DNA from: Clostridium bornimense
Lineage (GTDB): Bacteria > Bacillota > Clostridia > Clostridiales > Clostridiaceae
Assembly: GCF_018917145.1 (NCBI RefSeq)
Contig: NZ_JAHLOD010000027.1
Location: 1 to 47,199 of the forward strand
DNA: 47,199 nt
Direction of reading: 5' to 3'
The notes beneath the pieces are model-generated. The model made no database searches. It was given only the letters and a program-made list of their open reading frames with translations, and had not been told where the DNA came from. Position 1 is the stretch's first letter. Every line of letters starts with the position of its first letter. This document shows, piece by piece, positions 24,458-33,675 of this stretch. Position numbers and translations under genes: made by a program.

Positions 24458-26722
24458 ATGGGAGCGATGAAAAATCCATTAAGAAGAAAGATCTTTAGAG
24501 AATTTAAAACTGGAATAGAAAAATATATAATCATTTTTCTATTTATGTTAGGTACGGTGAGTTTTGTTTCAGGATTTCTAGTAGCTGGTGATAGTATGAA
24601 AACAACTTATGATACGAGTTTTGAGAAGTACAATGTAGAAGATGGAAATTTTGAGCTTTTGAAACGAGCAGACGATAGTATACTAAATAAATATGAGAAT
24701 AAAGATATAGAAATATACAACAATAGTTTTATTGAAAAGAAGTCAGTAAACAATAGTACCTTAAGAATATTTGATAATACTAATATTAAAGAGATAAATA
24801 AAGTATGTTTGATGAAGGGAAAATTACCTGAGAATACAGATGAAATTGCGATTGATAGATTATATGCAGATAATAACAAATTAAACATAGGTGATGAAAT
24901 TAAAGTTGGTAAAGAAAGACTAAAAATTAGCGGATTAGTTGCTTTATCCAACTATAGTGCACTTTTTTCAAATAATAATGATATGATGTTTGACTCTATT
25001 AAATTTGGAGTTGCAATTGTAGATAATGAAAAGTTTAAGTTATATGATAAGGATAATTTACATTATAGTTATGCATGGAAATATAATAAAGAACCTAAAG
25101 ATGATATTGAGGCAAAAGAAAAGTCAGAAGAGTTTTATAAATTAGTTAGTAAAGATTATATTGTAAGTAGTTTTACTCCGAGATTTAGTAATCAAGCTAT
25201 TAACTTTGCTGGTGATGATATAGGTGGAGATAGAACAATGATACTGGTTTTAATGTATATTTTGACTGTTATAATTGCTTTTATTTTCACAGTTACAATT
25301 AGTAATACAATAAGCAGTGAGTCAAGTGTCATTGGGACACTTAGAGCAATGGGATATTCAAGAGGAGAGCTTGTTAGAACATATATTGCAATGCCTATCA
25401 TTGTAACATTAATAGCTTCAATATTAGGCAATATTTTAGGATATACCTTATTAAAAGATATGGTAATGAATTTATATTATGGTAGCTACAGTCTCCCTAC
25501 TTGTAAAACTATATGGAATGGAGAAGCATTTATACTTACTACAATTATCCCAATACTTATTATGATTGTTATCAATGTATTAATATTAGTTCATAAACTA
25601 TCATTATCACCACAAAAGTTTTTACGTCATGACTTATCAAAAAAGCAAAAAAATAAATCTATAAAGTTGCCTTCATTTAAATTTTTAAGAAGGTTTCGCT
25701 TGAGAATAGTAATTCAAAATCTATCAAATTATTTAATAATGTTTTTAGGAATAATTTTTGCAAATGTTTTGCTTATGTTTGGATTAATGATAATGCCTAT
25801 TTTAAATAATTACAAAGATGAAGTTACAAATAACATGATCGCTAAATATCAATATATATTAAGATCAGAAGTAGAAACTAGTAATAGCAATGCTGAAAAG
25901 TATGCTGTAGAAAGTTTAAAAATTTCTTCAAGTAATGTAGATAGTAGTGAAGATATAAGCATTTATGGAGTTCAAGAAAATAGTAAGTATATTAATTTAA
26001 ATCTTTCCAATAAAGATGTTTGCATATCTGATGGATTTGCTGACAAATATTCTTTAAAGGTGGGAGATAGTGTAACTTTAAAAGAAAGATATGGTACAAA
26101 AAAATATAAGCTCAAGGTTACGAAAATATATCATTATCCATCAAGTATAGCAGCCTTTATAAATATAGATTATTTCAATGATATATTTGATAACAAAGAT
26201 AATTATTTTAATGGATATTTTTCAAATAAGAAAATCACGGATATTAATAAGAATATGATTTTAACAACTATTACTAAGAGTGAGTTAACTAAAGTATCTA
26301 GACAATTAGAGAATTCTATGGGTGGTAGTTTTAAAATGGTAGAAGTTTTTGCTATTATACTTTACATGGTTTTAATATATTTATTATCAAAGATAGTTAT
26401 AGAAAAAAATGCTACATCAATATCTATGGTAAAAGTTTTAGGATATTCTAATAGAGAGATAAGTAAGTTATATATTGTTTCTACTACAGTAGTAGTAGTT
26501 TTATCGGTAATACTTAGTTTACCGATTGCCAATGTTGTTATCAATTCCTTATATAGAACAATGATGATGGACTTCACTGGGTGGTTACCACTTACAATTG
26601 AACCAATTTTATATATAAAGATGATAGTGTTTGGAATTGCATTTTATGCTTTAGTAGCAATAGTACAATTCTATAAGATAAAGAAGATTCCAATGGATCA
26701 AGTTTTAAAAAGAGTCGAATAG
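24458..26722 (+). CDS. FtsX-family ABC transporter permease (MacB-like, 754 residues)
   Basis: One N-terminal transmembrane helix (about 22-43) precedes a large extracytoplasmic domain (to about 260). Three further helices (about 262-385) contain GTLRAMGYSRGELVRTY, the FtsX-domain hallmark. A second helix, another extracytoplasmic domain (about 450-620) and three C-terminal helices with SMVKVLGYSNREISKLYIVS follow, so two FtsX units are present. The ATG at 24458 overlaps the AAGGTGGG ribosome-binding site; an in-frame ATG at 24467 is better spaced and may be the true start. The cargo is unknown; the Fur box suggests an iron-limitation role. Confidence 0.9.
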   Translation: MGAMKNPLRRKIFREFKTGIEKYIIIFLFMLGTVSFVSGFLVAGDSMKTTYDTSFEKYNVEDGNFELLKRADDSILNKYENKDIEIYNNSFIEKKSVNNSTLRIFDNTNIKEINKVCLMKGKLPENTDEIAIDRLYADNNKLNIGDEIKVGKERLKISGLVALSNYSALFSNNNDMMFDSIKFGVAIVDNEKFKLYDKDNLHYSYAWKYNKEPKDDIEAKEKSEEFYKLVSKDYIVSSFTPRFSNQAINFAGDDIGGDRTMILVLMYILTVIIAFIFTVTISNTISSESSVIGTLRAMGYSRGELVRTYIAMPIIVTLIASILGNILGYTLLKDMVMNLYYGSYSLPTCKTIWNGEAFILTTIIPILIMIVINVLILVHKLSLSPQKFLRHDLSKKQKNKSIKLPSFKFLRRFRLRIVIQNLSNYLIMFLGIIFANVLLMFGLMIMPILNNYKDEVTNNMIAKYQYILRSEVETSNSNAEKYAVESLKISSSNVDSSEDISIYGVQENSKYINLNLSNKDVCISDGFADKYSLKVGDSVTLKERYGTKKYKLKVTKIYHYPSSIAAFINIDYFNDIFDNKDNYFNGYFSNKKITDINKNMILTTITKSELTKVSRQLENSMGGSFKMVEVFAIILYMVLIYLLSKIVIEKNATSISMVKVLGYSNREISKLYIVSTTVVVVLSVILSLPIANVVINSLYRTMMMDFTGWLPLTIEPILYIKMIVFGIAFYALVAIVQFYKIKKIPMDQVLKRVE

Positions 26723-26745
26723 TTTATAAATATGAGACCTGAAAG

Positions 26746-26775
26746 ACATCTCTATTTTAAGTAGAGGTGTATTTC
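26746..26775 (+). terminator. Weak terminator after the FtsX permease
   Basis: ACATCTCTA (26746-26754) pairs with TAGAGGTGT (26762-26770), followed by ATTTCT. The short T-run may allow read-through to the MATE gene. Confidence 0.55.
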
Positions 26776-26858
26776 TATTGAAAAATTGAATTATTATTAC
26801 AATAGTGATAAAATAAAAAAATGTATTACTATTAAAAATTTACAGAGGATGAGTAAAG

Positions 26859-28247
26859 ATGCAAAAGAAAGAAACAAAGAGATATGAAATTGATATGTGT
26901 AATGGACCGATATTAAAAAAAATGCTTATATTTGCAGTGCCACTTATGTGTTCAAGCATTTTACAATTGCTTTTTAATGCTGCTGATATTGTAGTGGTTG
27001 GGAGATTTGCTGGGGATAATTCTTTAGCAGCAGTAGGTTCTAATACAGCTCTAATTAATTTACTTACAAATTTATTTGTGGGATTATCAATAGGAGCAAA
27101 TGTTTTAGCAGCACGAGAATATGGTGGTAAAAAAGAAAATGAATTAAGTAAAACTGTGCATACAGCTATGCTTTTAAGTATTTTTAGTGGAATCATATTA
27201 ACAATAATAGGTGTATTTGGAGCGAGAAAGATATTAATATTAATGCAAACACCTAATAAAGTTATTGATTTGGCTACTATTTACCTTAGAATATATTTTA
27301 TAGGTATGACTGCAACTATGATTTATAATTTTGGAAGTGCAATATTAAGGTCTATAGGGGATACTAAAAGACCGTTATATTATTTACTAGGTGCTGGTGC
27401 TATTAATGTAGTACTAAATCTTTTTTTTGTGATAATATTAAAAATGGATGTAGCCGGAGTAGCTATGGCAACAGTAATTTCTGAAAGTATATCAGCTTTT
27501 TTAATAGTAAGATGTTTGATTAAAGAAAAGAGCGCAATTAGATTAGAGATCAGTAAATTACATATTTATAAAAGTAAATTTATAGAGATATTAAAGATTG
27601 GATTACCTGCTGGATTTCAGGGTATAATATTTGCTTTATCTAATGTTGTTATTCAGTCTTCAGTTAATTCATTTGGGGAAATTGTTGTAGCTGGAAATTC
27701 AGCAGCGGCAAATATTGAAGGCTTTGTTTATGTTGCTATGAATGCTTTTTATCAAGGCGCTATATCATTTACTAGTCAAAACATGGGATCTGGTAATTAT
27801 AAGAGGATAGATAGGATTTTGATTATATGCCAAATATGCGTCATAACTGTGGGTCTTGTTTTGGGACATTTAGCATTATATTTGGGACATTCTCTTTTAA
27901 GATTATATACTTCAAATCCTAGTGTAATAGAGGCAGGAATGGTTCGCTTAGGTGTTGTATCAAGGACTTATGCATTATGTGGTATTATGGATGTGATGGT
28001 AGGATCTTTACGTGGAATGGGATATTCGGTTCTTCCAATGATTGTTTCATTAATAGGAGCATGTGGACTTAGATTATTATGGATTGCAACAGTTTTTCAA
28101 ATACAAGAATTCCATACAATAAATATTATTTATGAATCTTATCCTATAACATGGATAATTACGATAATTGTTCATATTATATGTTTTATATGTGTGCGAA
28201 GAAATTTAGATAATTTAAATATTTCAAAATCAATAGCTGGAGTATAA
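26859..28247 (+). CDS. MATE-family multidrug/Na+ antiporter
   Basis: 462 residues with about 12 membrane spans in two related halves. The first half begins GPILKKMLIFAVPLMCSSILQLLFNAADIVVVGRFAG, the second ILKIGLPAGFQGIIFALSNVVIQSSVNSFG, each the usual MATE TM1 pattern. Such proteins expel cationic drugs or metabolites using an ion gradient, and substrates cannot be read from sequence. GAGGATGAG precedes the ATG. A promoter-like TTGAAT/TAAAAT pair in the gap suggests its own transcription, though the preceding terminator is weak. Confidence 0.92.
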   Translation: MQKKETKRYEIDMCNGPILKKMLIFAVPLMCSSILQLLFNAADIVVVGRFAGDNSLAAVGSNTALINLLTNLFVGLSIGANVLAAREYGGKKENELSKTVHTAMLLSIFSGIILTIIGVFGARKILILMQTPNKVIDLATIYLRIYFIGMTATMIYNFGSAILRSIGDTKRPLYYLLGAGAINVVLNLFFVIILKMDVAGVAMATVISESISAFLIVRCLIKEKSAIRLEISKLHIYKSKFIEILKIGLPAGFQGIIFALSNVVIQSSVNSFGEIVVAGNSAAANIEGFVYVAMNAFYQGAISFTSQNMGSGNYKRIDRILIICQICVITVGLVLGHLALYLGHSLLRLYTSNPSVIEAGMVRLGVVSRTYALCGIMDVMVGSLRGMGYSVLPMIVSLIGACGLRLLWIATVFQIQEFHTINIIYESYPITWIITIIVHIICFICVRRNLDNLNISKSIAGV

Positions 28248-28277
28248 TTTAGTATAGATACTGTCTAGCATCATAAT

Positions 28278-28313
28278 AAAAGCTACTACATATTTCATGT
28301 AGTAGCTTCTTTA
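28278..28313. terminator. Bidirectional terminator between MATE gene and pcp
   Basis: AAAAGCTACTACAT pairs with ATGTAGTAGCTTCTTT around a short ATTTC loop. A- and T-runs on both sides serve the converging genes. Confidence 0.88.
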
Positions 28314-28318
28314 ATATA

Positions 28319-28960
28319 TTAGCAGATAGTTCCACCTATAGTTTTTACATCTTCATTGTTAGTTACAGCAGCCTTTATACATAATTCAAGACCTTTAACA
28401 ATATTTTCAATAGACATAGATGGCATATTTGGTTTGTCTAAAACTTGTGATGGAATATATGGAACATGAATAAAGCCACCTTTTATATTAGGATATTTTT
28501 TAGTAGCCATATATAATACTCCATACATAACATGATTGCAAACAAAAGTACCAGCAGTATTTGATACAGAACATGGTATTTCATTTGCCTTCATTTCCTC
28601 AATCATCGATTTTATAGGTAGTGTAGTGAAGTAAGCATTTTCACCATCTTCAAATACTGGAAGATCAATTGGTTGATTACTTTCATTATCTTTTATTGAT
28701 GCATCATTTATATTTATAGCAATTCTCTCAGGTGTAATCCCAAATCTTCCGGCAGCTTGACCAATAGAAATAACAATATCAGGATTATGCTTTAATATGT
28801 TTTCTTCAATTGTTTCTAATGATTTTCCGAAAACTGTTGGTATTTCTAGTTTTATTATTTCTGCATTGCAGATTGTATCAGGTAACCTTTTTACAGCTTC
28901 TAATGCTGGGTTAACCTTTTCTCCTCCAAAAGGATCAAATCCTGTAATTAATACTTTCAT
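28319..28960 (-). CDS. pcp: Pyrrolidone-carboxylate (pyroglutamyl) peptidase I
   Basis: A 213-residue cysteine peptidase that removes N-terminal pyroglutamate from peptides. The catalytic triad is present: E78 (in GITPERIA), C141 (in [14 protein letters not shown]) and H165 (in [10 protein letters not shown]), and the start [19 protein letters not shown] is diagnostic. AAAGGAGA precedes the ATG. It is the last gene of a three-gene operon, 15 bp after the DUF979 transporter gene. Released 5-oxoproline is probably handled by the same operon's transporter. Confidence 0.97.
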   Translation of the reverse strand: MKVLITGFDPFGGEKVNPALEAVKRLPDTICNAEIIKLEIPTVFGKSLETIEENILKHNPDIVISIGQAAGRFGITPERIAININDASIKDNESNQPIDLPVFEDGENAYFTTLPIKSMIEEMKANEIPCSVSNTAGTFVCNHVMYGVLYMATKKYPNIKGGFIHVPYIPSQVLDKPNMPSMSIENIVKGLELCIKAAVTNNEDVKTIGGTIC

Positions 28961-28975
28961 AATCTAAATCTCCTT

Positions 28976-29905
28976 TTAAAATCCTAATGTATACATAAGG
29001 ATAATGTGTATTATTAATAAAATGATAGCAATAGGTGCTTGTGCTTTGATAACTACATTTTTATTTTTAGTATCAAGAAGTGCAGCTGGCAACATATTGA
29101 AGTTGGCTGCCATTGGTGTTAGTAAAGTTCCACAGAAACCAGCTGTTAATGCTAGTGTTGAACAAATTACTGGATCTCCACCTTGTACAAATACAAATGG
29201 AACACCGATACCAACAGTAATAACAGAGAATGCAGCAAAACCATTACCCATAATTGCAGTAAATAAAGCCATTCCTAAACAATAAGCAATAACTCCAGCT
29301 AAAATATTACCTTTTGGAATAACCCCATAAATTAACTTTGAAATTACATCTCCAACACCAGCAGCAGTGAATAAAGCACCTAATGAAGCTAATAGTTGTG
29401 GAAGTATAGAAAATACACCAATAGATTGGAACATTCTATTACTATCTTCTGCATATTGAGTTGGTGAAGCTTTTGTAAGCATAAATGTCAATATTAAAGC
29501 TACTGTTGAAGAAATACCAATAGCAACAGTACCTGGTATTGGGGTAAATGTTGCAATAAGCATTGCTACGAAAGCAATAGCAAGTGAAGGAATAAATATC
29601 TTTAGTCCAAGTTTCTCTGCTTTTAATTTAGTAAATGTATCATCTAGTTGCTTTAGTGTACCTATATTAATTTGTTTAAATGCTGATAAGCATGTAATAA
29701 CAATTACAAGACATCCAACTACTACAGGTGGAATAAGTTTTCCAAATATGAATATAGTAGCTATTATTCCCCAAAAGGCTGCAGTACCTAATCTAGTCTT
29801 ATGATTTTTATCCTTAAGAGTAAATACCATAGTAACAGCCATATAAAGACCGATTATTATATAAAAAACTTCTAATAAAGTAGTTGAAATTTGATTTATA
29901 TCCAT
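28976..29905 (-). CDS. 5-oxoproline transporter subunit, DUF979 family
   Basis: 309 residues, about nine hydrophobic segments, with long Ala/Gly/Pro-rich helices such as VAIGISSTVALILTFMLTKASPTQ and LTAGFCGTLLTPMAANFNMLPAALL. DUF979 and DUF969 proteins occur as neighbours, commonly beside pcp, and current annotation schemes call them subunits of a 5-oxoproline transporter. The function rests on that association. CGGAGG precedes the ATG. It lies 14 bp after the DUF969 gene and 15 bp before pcp. Confidence 0.85.
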   Translation of the reverse strand: MDINQISTTLLEVFYIIIGLYMAVTMVFTLKDKNHKTRLGTAAFWGIIATIFIFGKLIPPVVVGCLVIVITCLSAFKQINIGTLKQLDDTFTKLKAEKLGLKIFIPSLAIAFVAMLIATFTPIPGTVAIGISSTVALILTFMLTKASPTQYAEDSNRMFQSIGVFSILPQLLASLGALFTAAGVGDVISKLIYGVIPKGNILAGVIAYCLGMALFTAIMGNGFAAFSVITVGIGVPFVFVQGGDPVICSTLALTAGFCGTLLTPMAANFNMLPAALLDTKNKNVVIKAQAPIAIILLIIHIILMYTLGF

Positions 29906-29919
29906 TATTTTATCCTCCG

Positions 29920-30594
29920 TTAATTAGTTTTTCTAGAACTATATTTTCTCTTTAGTTTTTTATCTAGAATATAATTTTGTAGAACGAATAAAACAAATGC
30001 GATAACAGCTATAGGAATTGAAGCTTGAGATATTTTAAGGGCATCAGCCTTAATACCTAAAGTTTCTAGTGTACTTACTATTAATAATACTCCTGCATTA
30101 GCCATGAAAACATTTTGACCAAAAAAGTTTCCGAAGTTATCAGCGGCTGCAGAGAATCCCTTTATAGTATCAACATCCTTTTCATCAAGTTCACCATATT
30201 TTGCTATAGAAGCACCTTCTGCCATAGGGTATATTAGTGGTCTTACAAATTGAGGATGTCCACCAAGTGTAACCCCCATGGCAATAGTAGTTTCTCTTAT
30301 TAAAGTATATCCACTAAGCAATAAACCAGTAGATAAGCCTTTAGCTTTTTGGATAAGCATAATAGCTTTAGCTTTTAATCCATATCTTTCACATAAACCT
30401 ATTACAGGTAATGTTAGCATAAATAAACATGTAGTTCTATTATTTATAAATGCAGTTCCTAAAGTGTTTAGTATTTCAGTAATACCCATACCAGAAACTA
30501 ATCCTGTTATAATTCCTGCAGATACAACAACAGCAATAGTATCTAATTTAAGAGTAAAACCTACAATAATTATTAGAATTCCAATTAGTGACAT
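29920..30594 (-). CDS. 5-oxoproline transporter subunit, DUF969 family
   Basis: 224 residues with about six membrane spans; MSLIGILIIIVGFTLKLDTIAVVVSAGIITGLVSGM opens the protein, and TTIAMGVTLGGHPQFVRPLIYPMAEGA is a conserved family stretch. It ends with a basic tail (KKLKRKYSSRKTN) that is likely cytoplasmic. First gene of the DUF969-DUF979-pcp operon. GAAAGGA precedes the ATG. The substrate assignment comes from the family association, not from motifs. Confidence 0.85.
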   Translation of the reverse strand: MSLIGILIIIVGFTLKLDTIAVVVSAGIITGLVSGMGITEILNTLGTAFINNRTTCLFMLTLPVIGLCERYGLKAKAIMLIQKAKGLSTGLLLSGYTLIRETTIAMGVTLGGHPQFVRPLIYPMAEGASIAKYGELDEKDVDTIKGFSAAADNFGNFFGQNVFMANAGVLLIVSTLETLGIKADALKISQASIPIAVIAFVLFVLQNYILDKKLKRKYSSRKTN

Positions 30595-30882
30595 AGTTAG
30601 CGTCCTTTCTTATTTTAAAATGTTTATTTTATAATTATACATAAAATATAATTTAATATCCATGCTGAAAAACTAGATAAAATAGTAAATAAAGTAATAT
30701 CAAGTTTTATATTATAACAATTTTTAAGTACAACATTTAATTTATTAATAAATAATAAATTATTTATAAAGGGTAGTATTAAGTTTTTTAATATAAGCAA
30801 GGTATAATTTTTAGAAAATTTGAAATATAGGGGAAAATGTGTAGGAATGATTTATATAATGAATAAAATGTGTCAAATTCTG
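30595..30882. other. Divergent intergenic region upstream of both transport operons
   Basis: A+T-rich spacer between the 5-oxoproline operon and the PotABCD-like operon. On the minus strand a TATAAT near 30640-30645 could be the -10 box of the DUF969 promoter, with no clear -35. No open frame with a ribosome-binding site and no terminator-type hairpin is visible. Confidence 0.4.
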
Positions 30883-30955
30883 TTGACAATATACAATTTT
30901 AATATTAAAATTAACACGTACTTTGTTTTAAAAAACCAAAAAAATGTTCGGATTA
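30883..30955 (+). promoter_or_regulatory. Promoter and PurBox-like site of the PotABCD-like operon
   Basis: TTGACA (30883-30888), 17 nt and TAAAAT (30906-30911). AATGTTCGGATTA (30943-30955) matches the inverted form of the Bacillus PurBox (AWWWCCGAACWWT) at 12 of 13 positions. A degenerate partner in the opposite orientation, TAACACGTACTTT (30912-30924), lies 18 nt upstream, close to the 16-17 nt spacing of paired PurBoxes. Both fall just after the -10 element, where a bound repressor would block transcription. Inference from sequence. Confidence 0.5.
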
Positions 30956-30978
30956 TTGTTTAAGAGGAGAATTAACAA

Positions 30979-31809
30979 ATGAAAAAAAAGTGTACATATC
31001 TTTTATTTATACCTTGTATAGTATTGATACTTTACTTTATGATCACCCCTTTAATAGGAACTATTTTTCCTACATTTAAGGAAAATGATGGTTTTGCATT
31101 AAAACTATATATGAATTTCTTTAAAGATGATTATATGATTGCTGTATTTTATAGGACACTGAAAATATCATTAGTAGCCTCTATTATATGTATGATTATT
31201 GGAGTACCAGTATCTTATTACATATCAAGGACATCGCAAAAAGTGAGAGGGTTATTTATAGCTTTAACTATATTTCCTATACTTACAAATTCAGTAGTAC
31301 GATCTTTTGCTTGGATGAGTATACTTGGTAAAAATGGTGTTATAAATACTTTATTATTAAAATTAAATGTAATAGAAGAACCAGTGTCATTATTGTATAC
31401 AGAAGGAGCAATTATTACTGGAACAGTTTATATTTTCTTACCACTTATGGTTATTTCATTGGTTGGTGTTATGGAGAATATTGAAAGCGATTTATTAGAA
31501 GCTGCTGAAAGTTTAGGAGCAAATAGAGTTAAAGCATTCTTTAAAATTATATTTCCGCTTAGTTTACCAGGACTTATAGTTGGAACTGTATTAGTGTTTA
31601 CTGGATCTCTAACAGCATATACAACACCGCAGTTATTAGGTGGTAATAAGAACACAGTTCTTGCGACACTTATATATCAAAAAACCATGAGTCTTGGTGA
31701 TTGGCAAGGAGCATCAGTAGTAGCAACGATAATGATAATAACAACTCTCATTGTAATAAAAAGTATTAATTATTTAGCATCAAGAATGGATAAGAGAGGT
31801 GTTTCATAA
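30979..31809 (+). CDS. ABC importer permease, PotB-like
   Basis: 276 residues, six membrane spans. The cytoplasmic coupling motif appears as EAAESLGANRVKAFFKIIFPLSLPGLIVG (the EAA loop), typical of polyamine/opine/iron-type type I importers. The N-terminus (KCTYLLFIPCIVLILYFMITPLIGTIFPTF) is the first span. AAGAGGAG precedes the ATG. It overlaps the promoter-proximal end of a tight permease-permease-ATPase-binding-protein operon; the next start is 1 bp after its stop codon. Confidence 0.92.
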   Translation: MKKKCTYLLFIPCIVLILYFMITPLIGTIFPTFKENDGFALKLYMNFFKDDYMIAVFYRTLKISLVASIICMIIGVPVSYYISRTSQKVRGLFIALTIFPILTNSVVRSFAWMSILGKNGVINTLLLKLNVIEEPVSLLYTEGAIITGTVYIFLPLMVISLVGVMENIESDLLEAAESLGANRVKAFFKIIFPLSLPGLIVGTVLVFTGSLTAYTTPQLLGGNKNTVLATLIYQKTMSLGDWQGASVVATIMIITTLIVIKSINYLASRMDKRGVS

Positions 31810-31810
31810 A

Positions 31811-32593
31811 ATGAAAAAAGGTAAATTATTAACTTGCTTTGTTGTCTTAGTATATATTTTCTTATTTGCACCCCTTGTTATAATTGCAATGACAAGTGTT
31901 GGTACGGAAAATTACATAGAATTTCCACCTAAAGGGTTTACTTTTAAGTGGTTTTTAAATGTTTTTAAGTCCCAAAGTTTCATGAGTAGTATGGGTAACA
32001 GCTTTACAATCTCAGCAATTGCAACATTAATAGCATTAGTTATAGGTGTACCTGCTGCTTATGGATTAAGTAGAGGAAATTTTAGAGGAAAAAGTATATT
32101 GAAGAATTTCTTTTTATCACCATTAATAGTACCAGGAATAGTAGTTGGTTTTTCCTTATTTCAATTTCTTATTGTTAAACTTGGAATAAGTATTTATATG
32201 AGTCTATTTATAGGACATACTTTGGTAATCGTACCTTATATTATTAGAGTTGTTGGTTCAAGTTTAGAAGGAGTTGATTATTCAATAGAAGAAGCGGCAA
32301 TAAGTCTTGGCTGTACAAAGGTTGAAACCTTTTTTAAGGTTGTAATGCCTAATATAACATCAGGTATAATTGCTTCATTTATGTTATCATTTATCAATTC
32401 CTTTAATAATGTACCAGTTTCTATGTTTTTAACAGGACCAGGTGTTAGTACATTACCAATAACAATGATGAATTATGTTGAGTATAATTACGATCCTACA
32501 GTTTCAGCTTTATCAGTAATTTTAATGGTAATAACTATTGGTGTTATGTTTATAGCAGAGAAAACATTAGGATTAGGAAAATTTGTATCATAA
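31811..32593 (+). CDS. ABC importer permease, PotC-like
   Basis: 260 residues, six membrane spans, with the EAA loop EEAAISLGCTKVETFFKVVMPNITSGIIASF. The ATG at 31811 stands 9 nt after GAGAGGTG, which lies within the end of the preceding gene, indicating translational coupling. An in-frame GTG at 31799 is part of that ribosome-binding site and not a likely start. Partner of the PotB-like permease in forming the channel. Confidence 0.92.
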   Translation: MKKGKLLTCFVVLVYIFLFAPLVIIAMTSVGTENYIEFPPKGFTFKWFLNVFKSQSFMSSMGNSFTISAIATLIALVIGVPAAYGLSRGNFRGKSILKNFFLSPLIVPGIVVGFSLFQFLIVKLGISIYMSLFIGHTLVIVPYIIRVVGSSLEGVDYSIEEAAISLGCTKVETFFKVVMPNITSGIIASFMLSFINSFNNVPVSMFLTGPGVSTLPITMMNYVEYNYDPTVSALSVILMVITIGVMFIAEKTLGLGKFVS

Positions 32594-32621
32594 ATACCGA
32601 GTAAAACTTTGGAGGACAATC

Positions 32622-33653
32622 ATGGAATTAATAAACTTAGAGAATATAGATGTATCTTATGATGGTAAAAATAGAATATTAGAAAATCTTAATTTAAAAA
32701 TAAACAAAGGTGAATTAGTATCATTACTTGGACCTAGTGGTTGTGGAAAAACTACTACGTTAAGGGTAGTAGCTGGATTTATTGAACCTACTGGTGGGAA
32801 GTTTATGTTAGGGGACAAAGATTACACAAATGTTCCTGTACATAAGAGAAATTTTGGATTAGTTTTTCAAAGCTACGCATTATTTCCCCATTTAACAGTT
32901 GAAGAGAATGTTGCCTTTGGATTAAAAATGAAAAAGGTTAATAAAAAAGAAATCAATAAAAAGGTTCAAGAAATGTTAGAAGTTGTTGACATGGTGCATT
33001 TGTCAAAAAGATATCCTAAAGAGTTATCTGGTGGTCAAAGACAAAGGGTTGCTATAGCAAGAGCACTAGTTGTGGAACCAAGATTATTACTTCTTGACGA
33101 ACCTTTAAGTAATCTTGATGCAAAATTGAGATTAAAGATGAGAGTTGAAATAAGAAAACTTCAACAAAAGTTAGGTATAACAACTTTGTTTGTAACTCAT
33201 GATCAAGAAGAGTGTTTTTCAATATCAGACAGAGTTGCAGTACTTAATAAGGGGATAATCGAACAATTTGATACACCAGAAAATATATATTCAAATCCTA
33301 GTACTGAATTTGTAGCTAGATTTGTTGGTTTTGAAAATTTCATAAATTTAACTAAAGTTTCTTCTGGAGTATATAAAGATCAATCTGGAGCAATATTTAA
33401 TGTTGAGAAACATAGGGATATAGAAACAGCTAAAGGTACTATAAGGCCAGATGATATAAGAATTGTTGATAAAAAGATAGAAAATACAATAGAAGGCATT
33501 ATTGAAATAAGAACTTTCTTAGGTAAGTCATATCAATATGAAGTTAAAACTTCCATAGGTAATATTACCGTTAATGGTGGAAATACCTCTGTTTATAACA
33601 AAGGAGAAAAAGTAATACTTGAATTACCAAGTAATAAAATAGTATTAGTATAA
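32622..33653 (+). CDS. ABC importer ATPase, PotA-like
   Basis: 343 residues. Walker A GPSGCGKTT, Q-loop VFQSYALFPHLTVEENVAFGL, signature LSGGQRQRVAIARAL, Walker B LLLLDEPLSNLDA and switch His VTHDQEE are intact. A C-terminal TOBE/OB regulatory domain follows (about residues 240-343, including GTIRPDDIRIV). This matches the polyamine/iron/opine importer class. The start at 32622 follows GGAGGA by 5-6 nt; an upstream in-frame start at 32583 has none. It energises the two upstream permeases. Confidence 0.93.
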   Translation: MELINLENIDVSYDGKNRILENLNLKINKGELVSLLGPSGCGKTTTLRVVAGFIEPTGGKFMLGDKDYTNVPVHKRNFGLVFQSYALFPHLTVEENVAFGLKMKKVNKKEINKKVQEMLEVVDMVHLSKRYPKELSGGQRQRVAIARALVVEPRLLLLDEPLSNLDAKLRLKMRVEIRKLQQKLGITTLFVTHDQEECFSISDRVAVLNKGIIEQFDTPENIYSNPSTEFVARFVGFENFINLTKVSSGVYKDQSGAIFNVEKHRDIETAKGTIRPDDIRIVDKKIENTIEGIIEIRTFLGKSYQYEVKTSIGNITVNGGNTSVYNKGEKVILELPSNKIVLV

Positions 33654-33675
33654 AATTTAATTTGGAGGAATACAA

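Noticed and set aside
30943-30955. LexA/DinR box reading of GTTCG
   Set aside because: Only one half-site is present, with no CGAAC partner at LexA spacing. The PurBox reading explains more positions.
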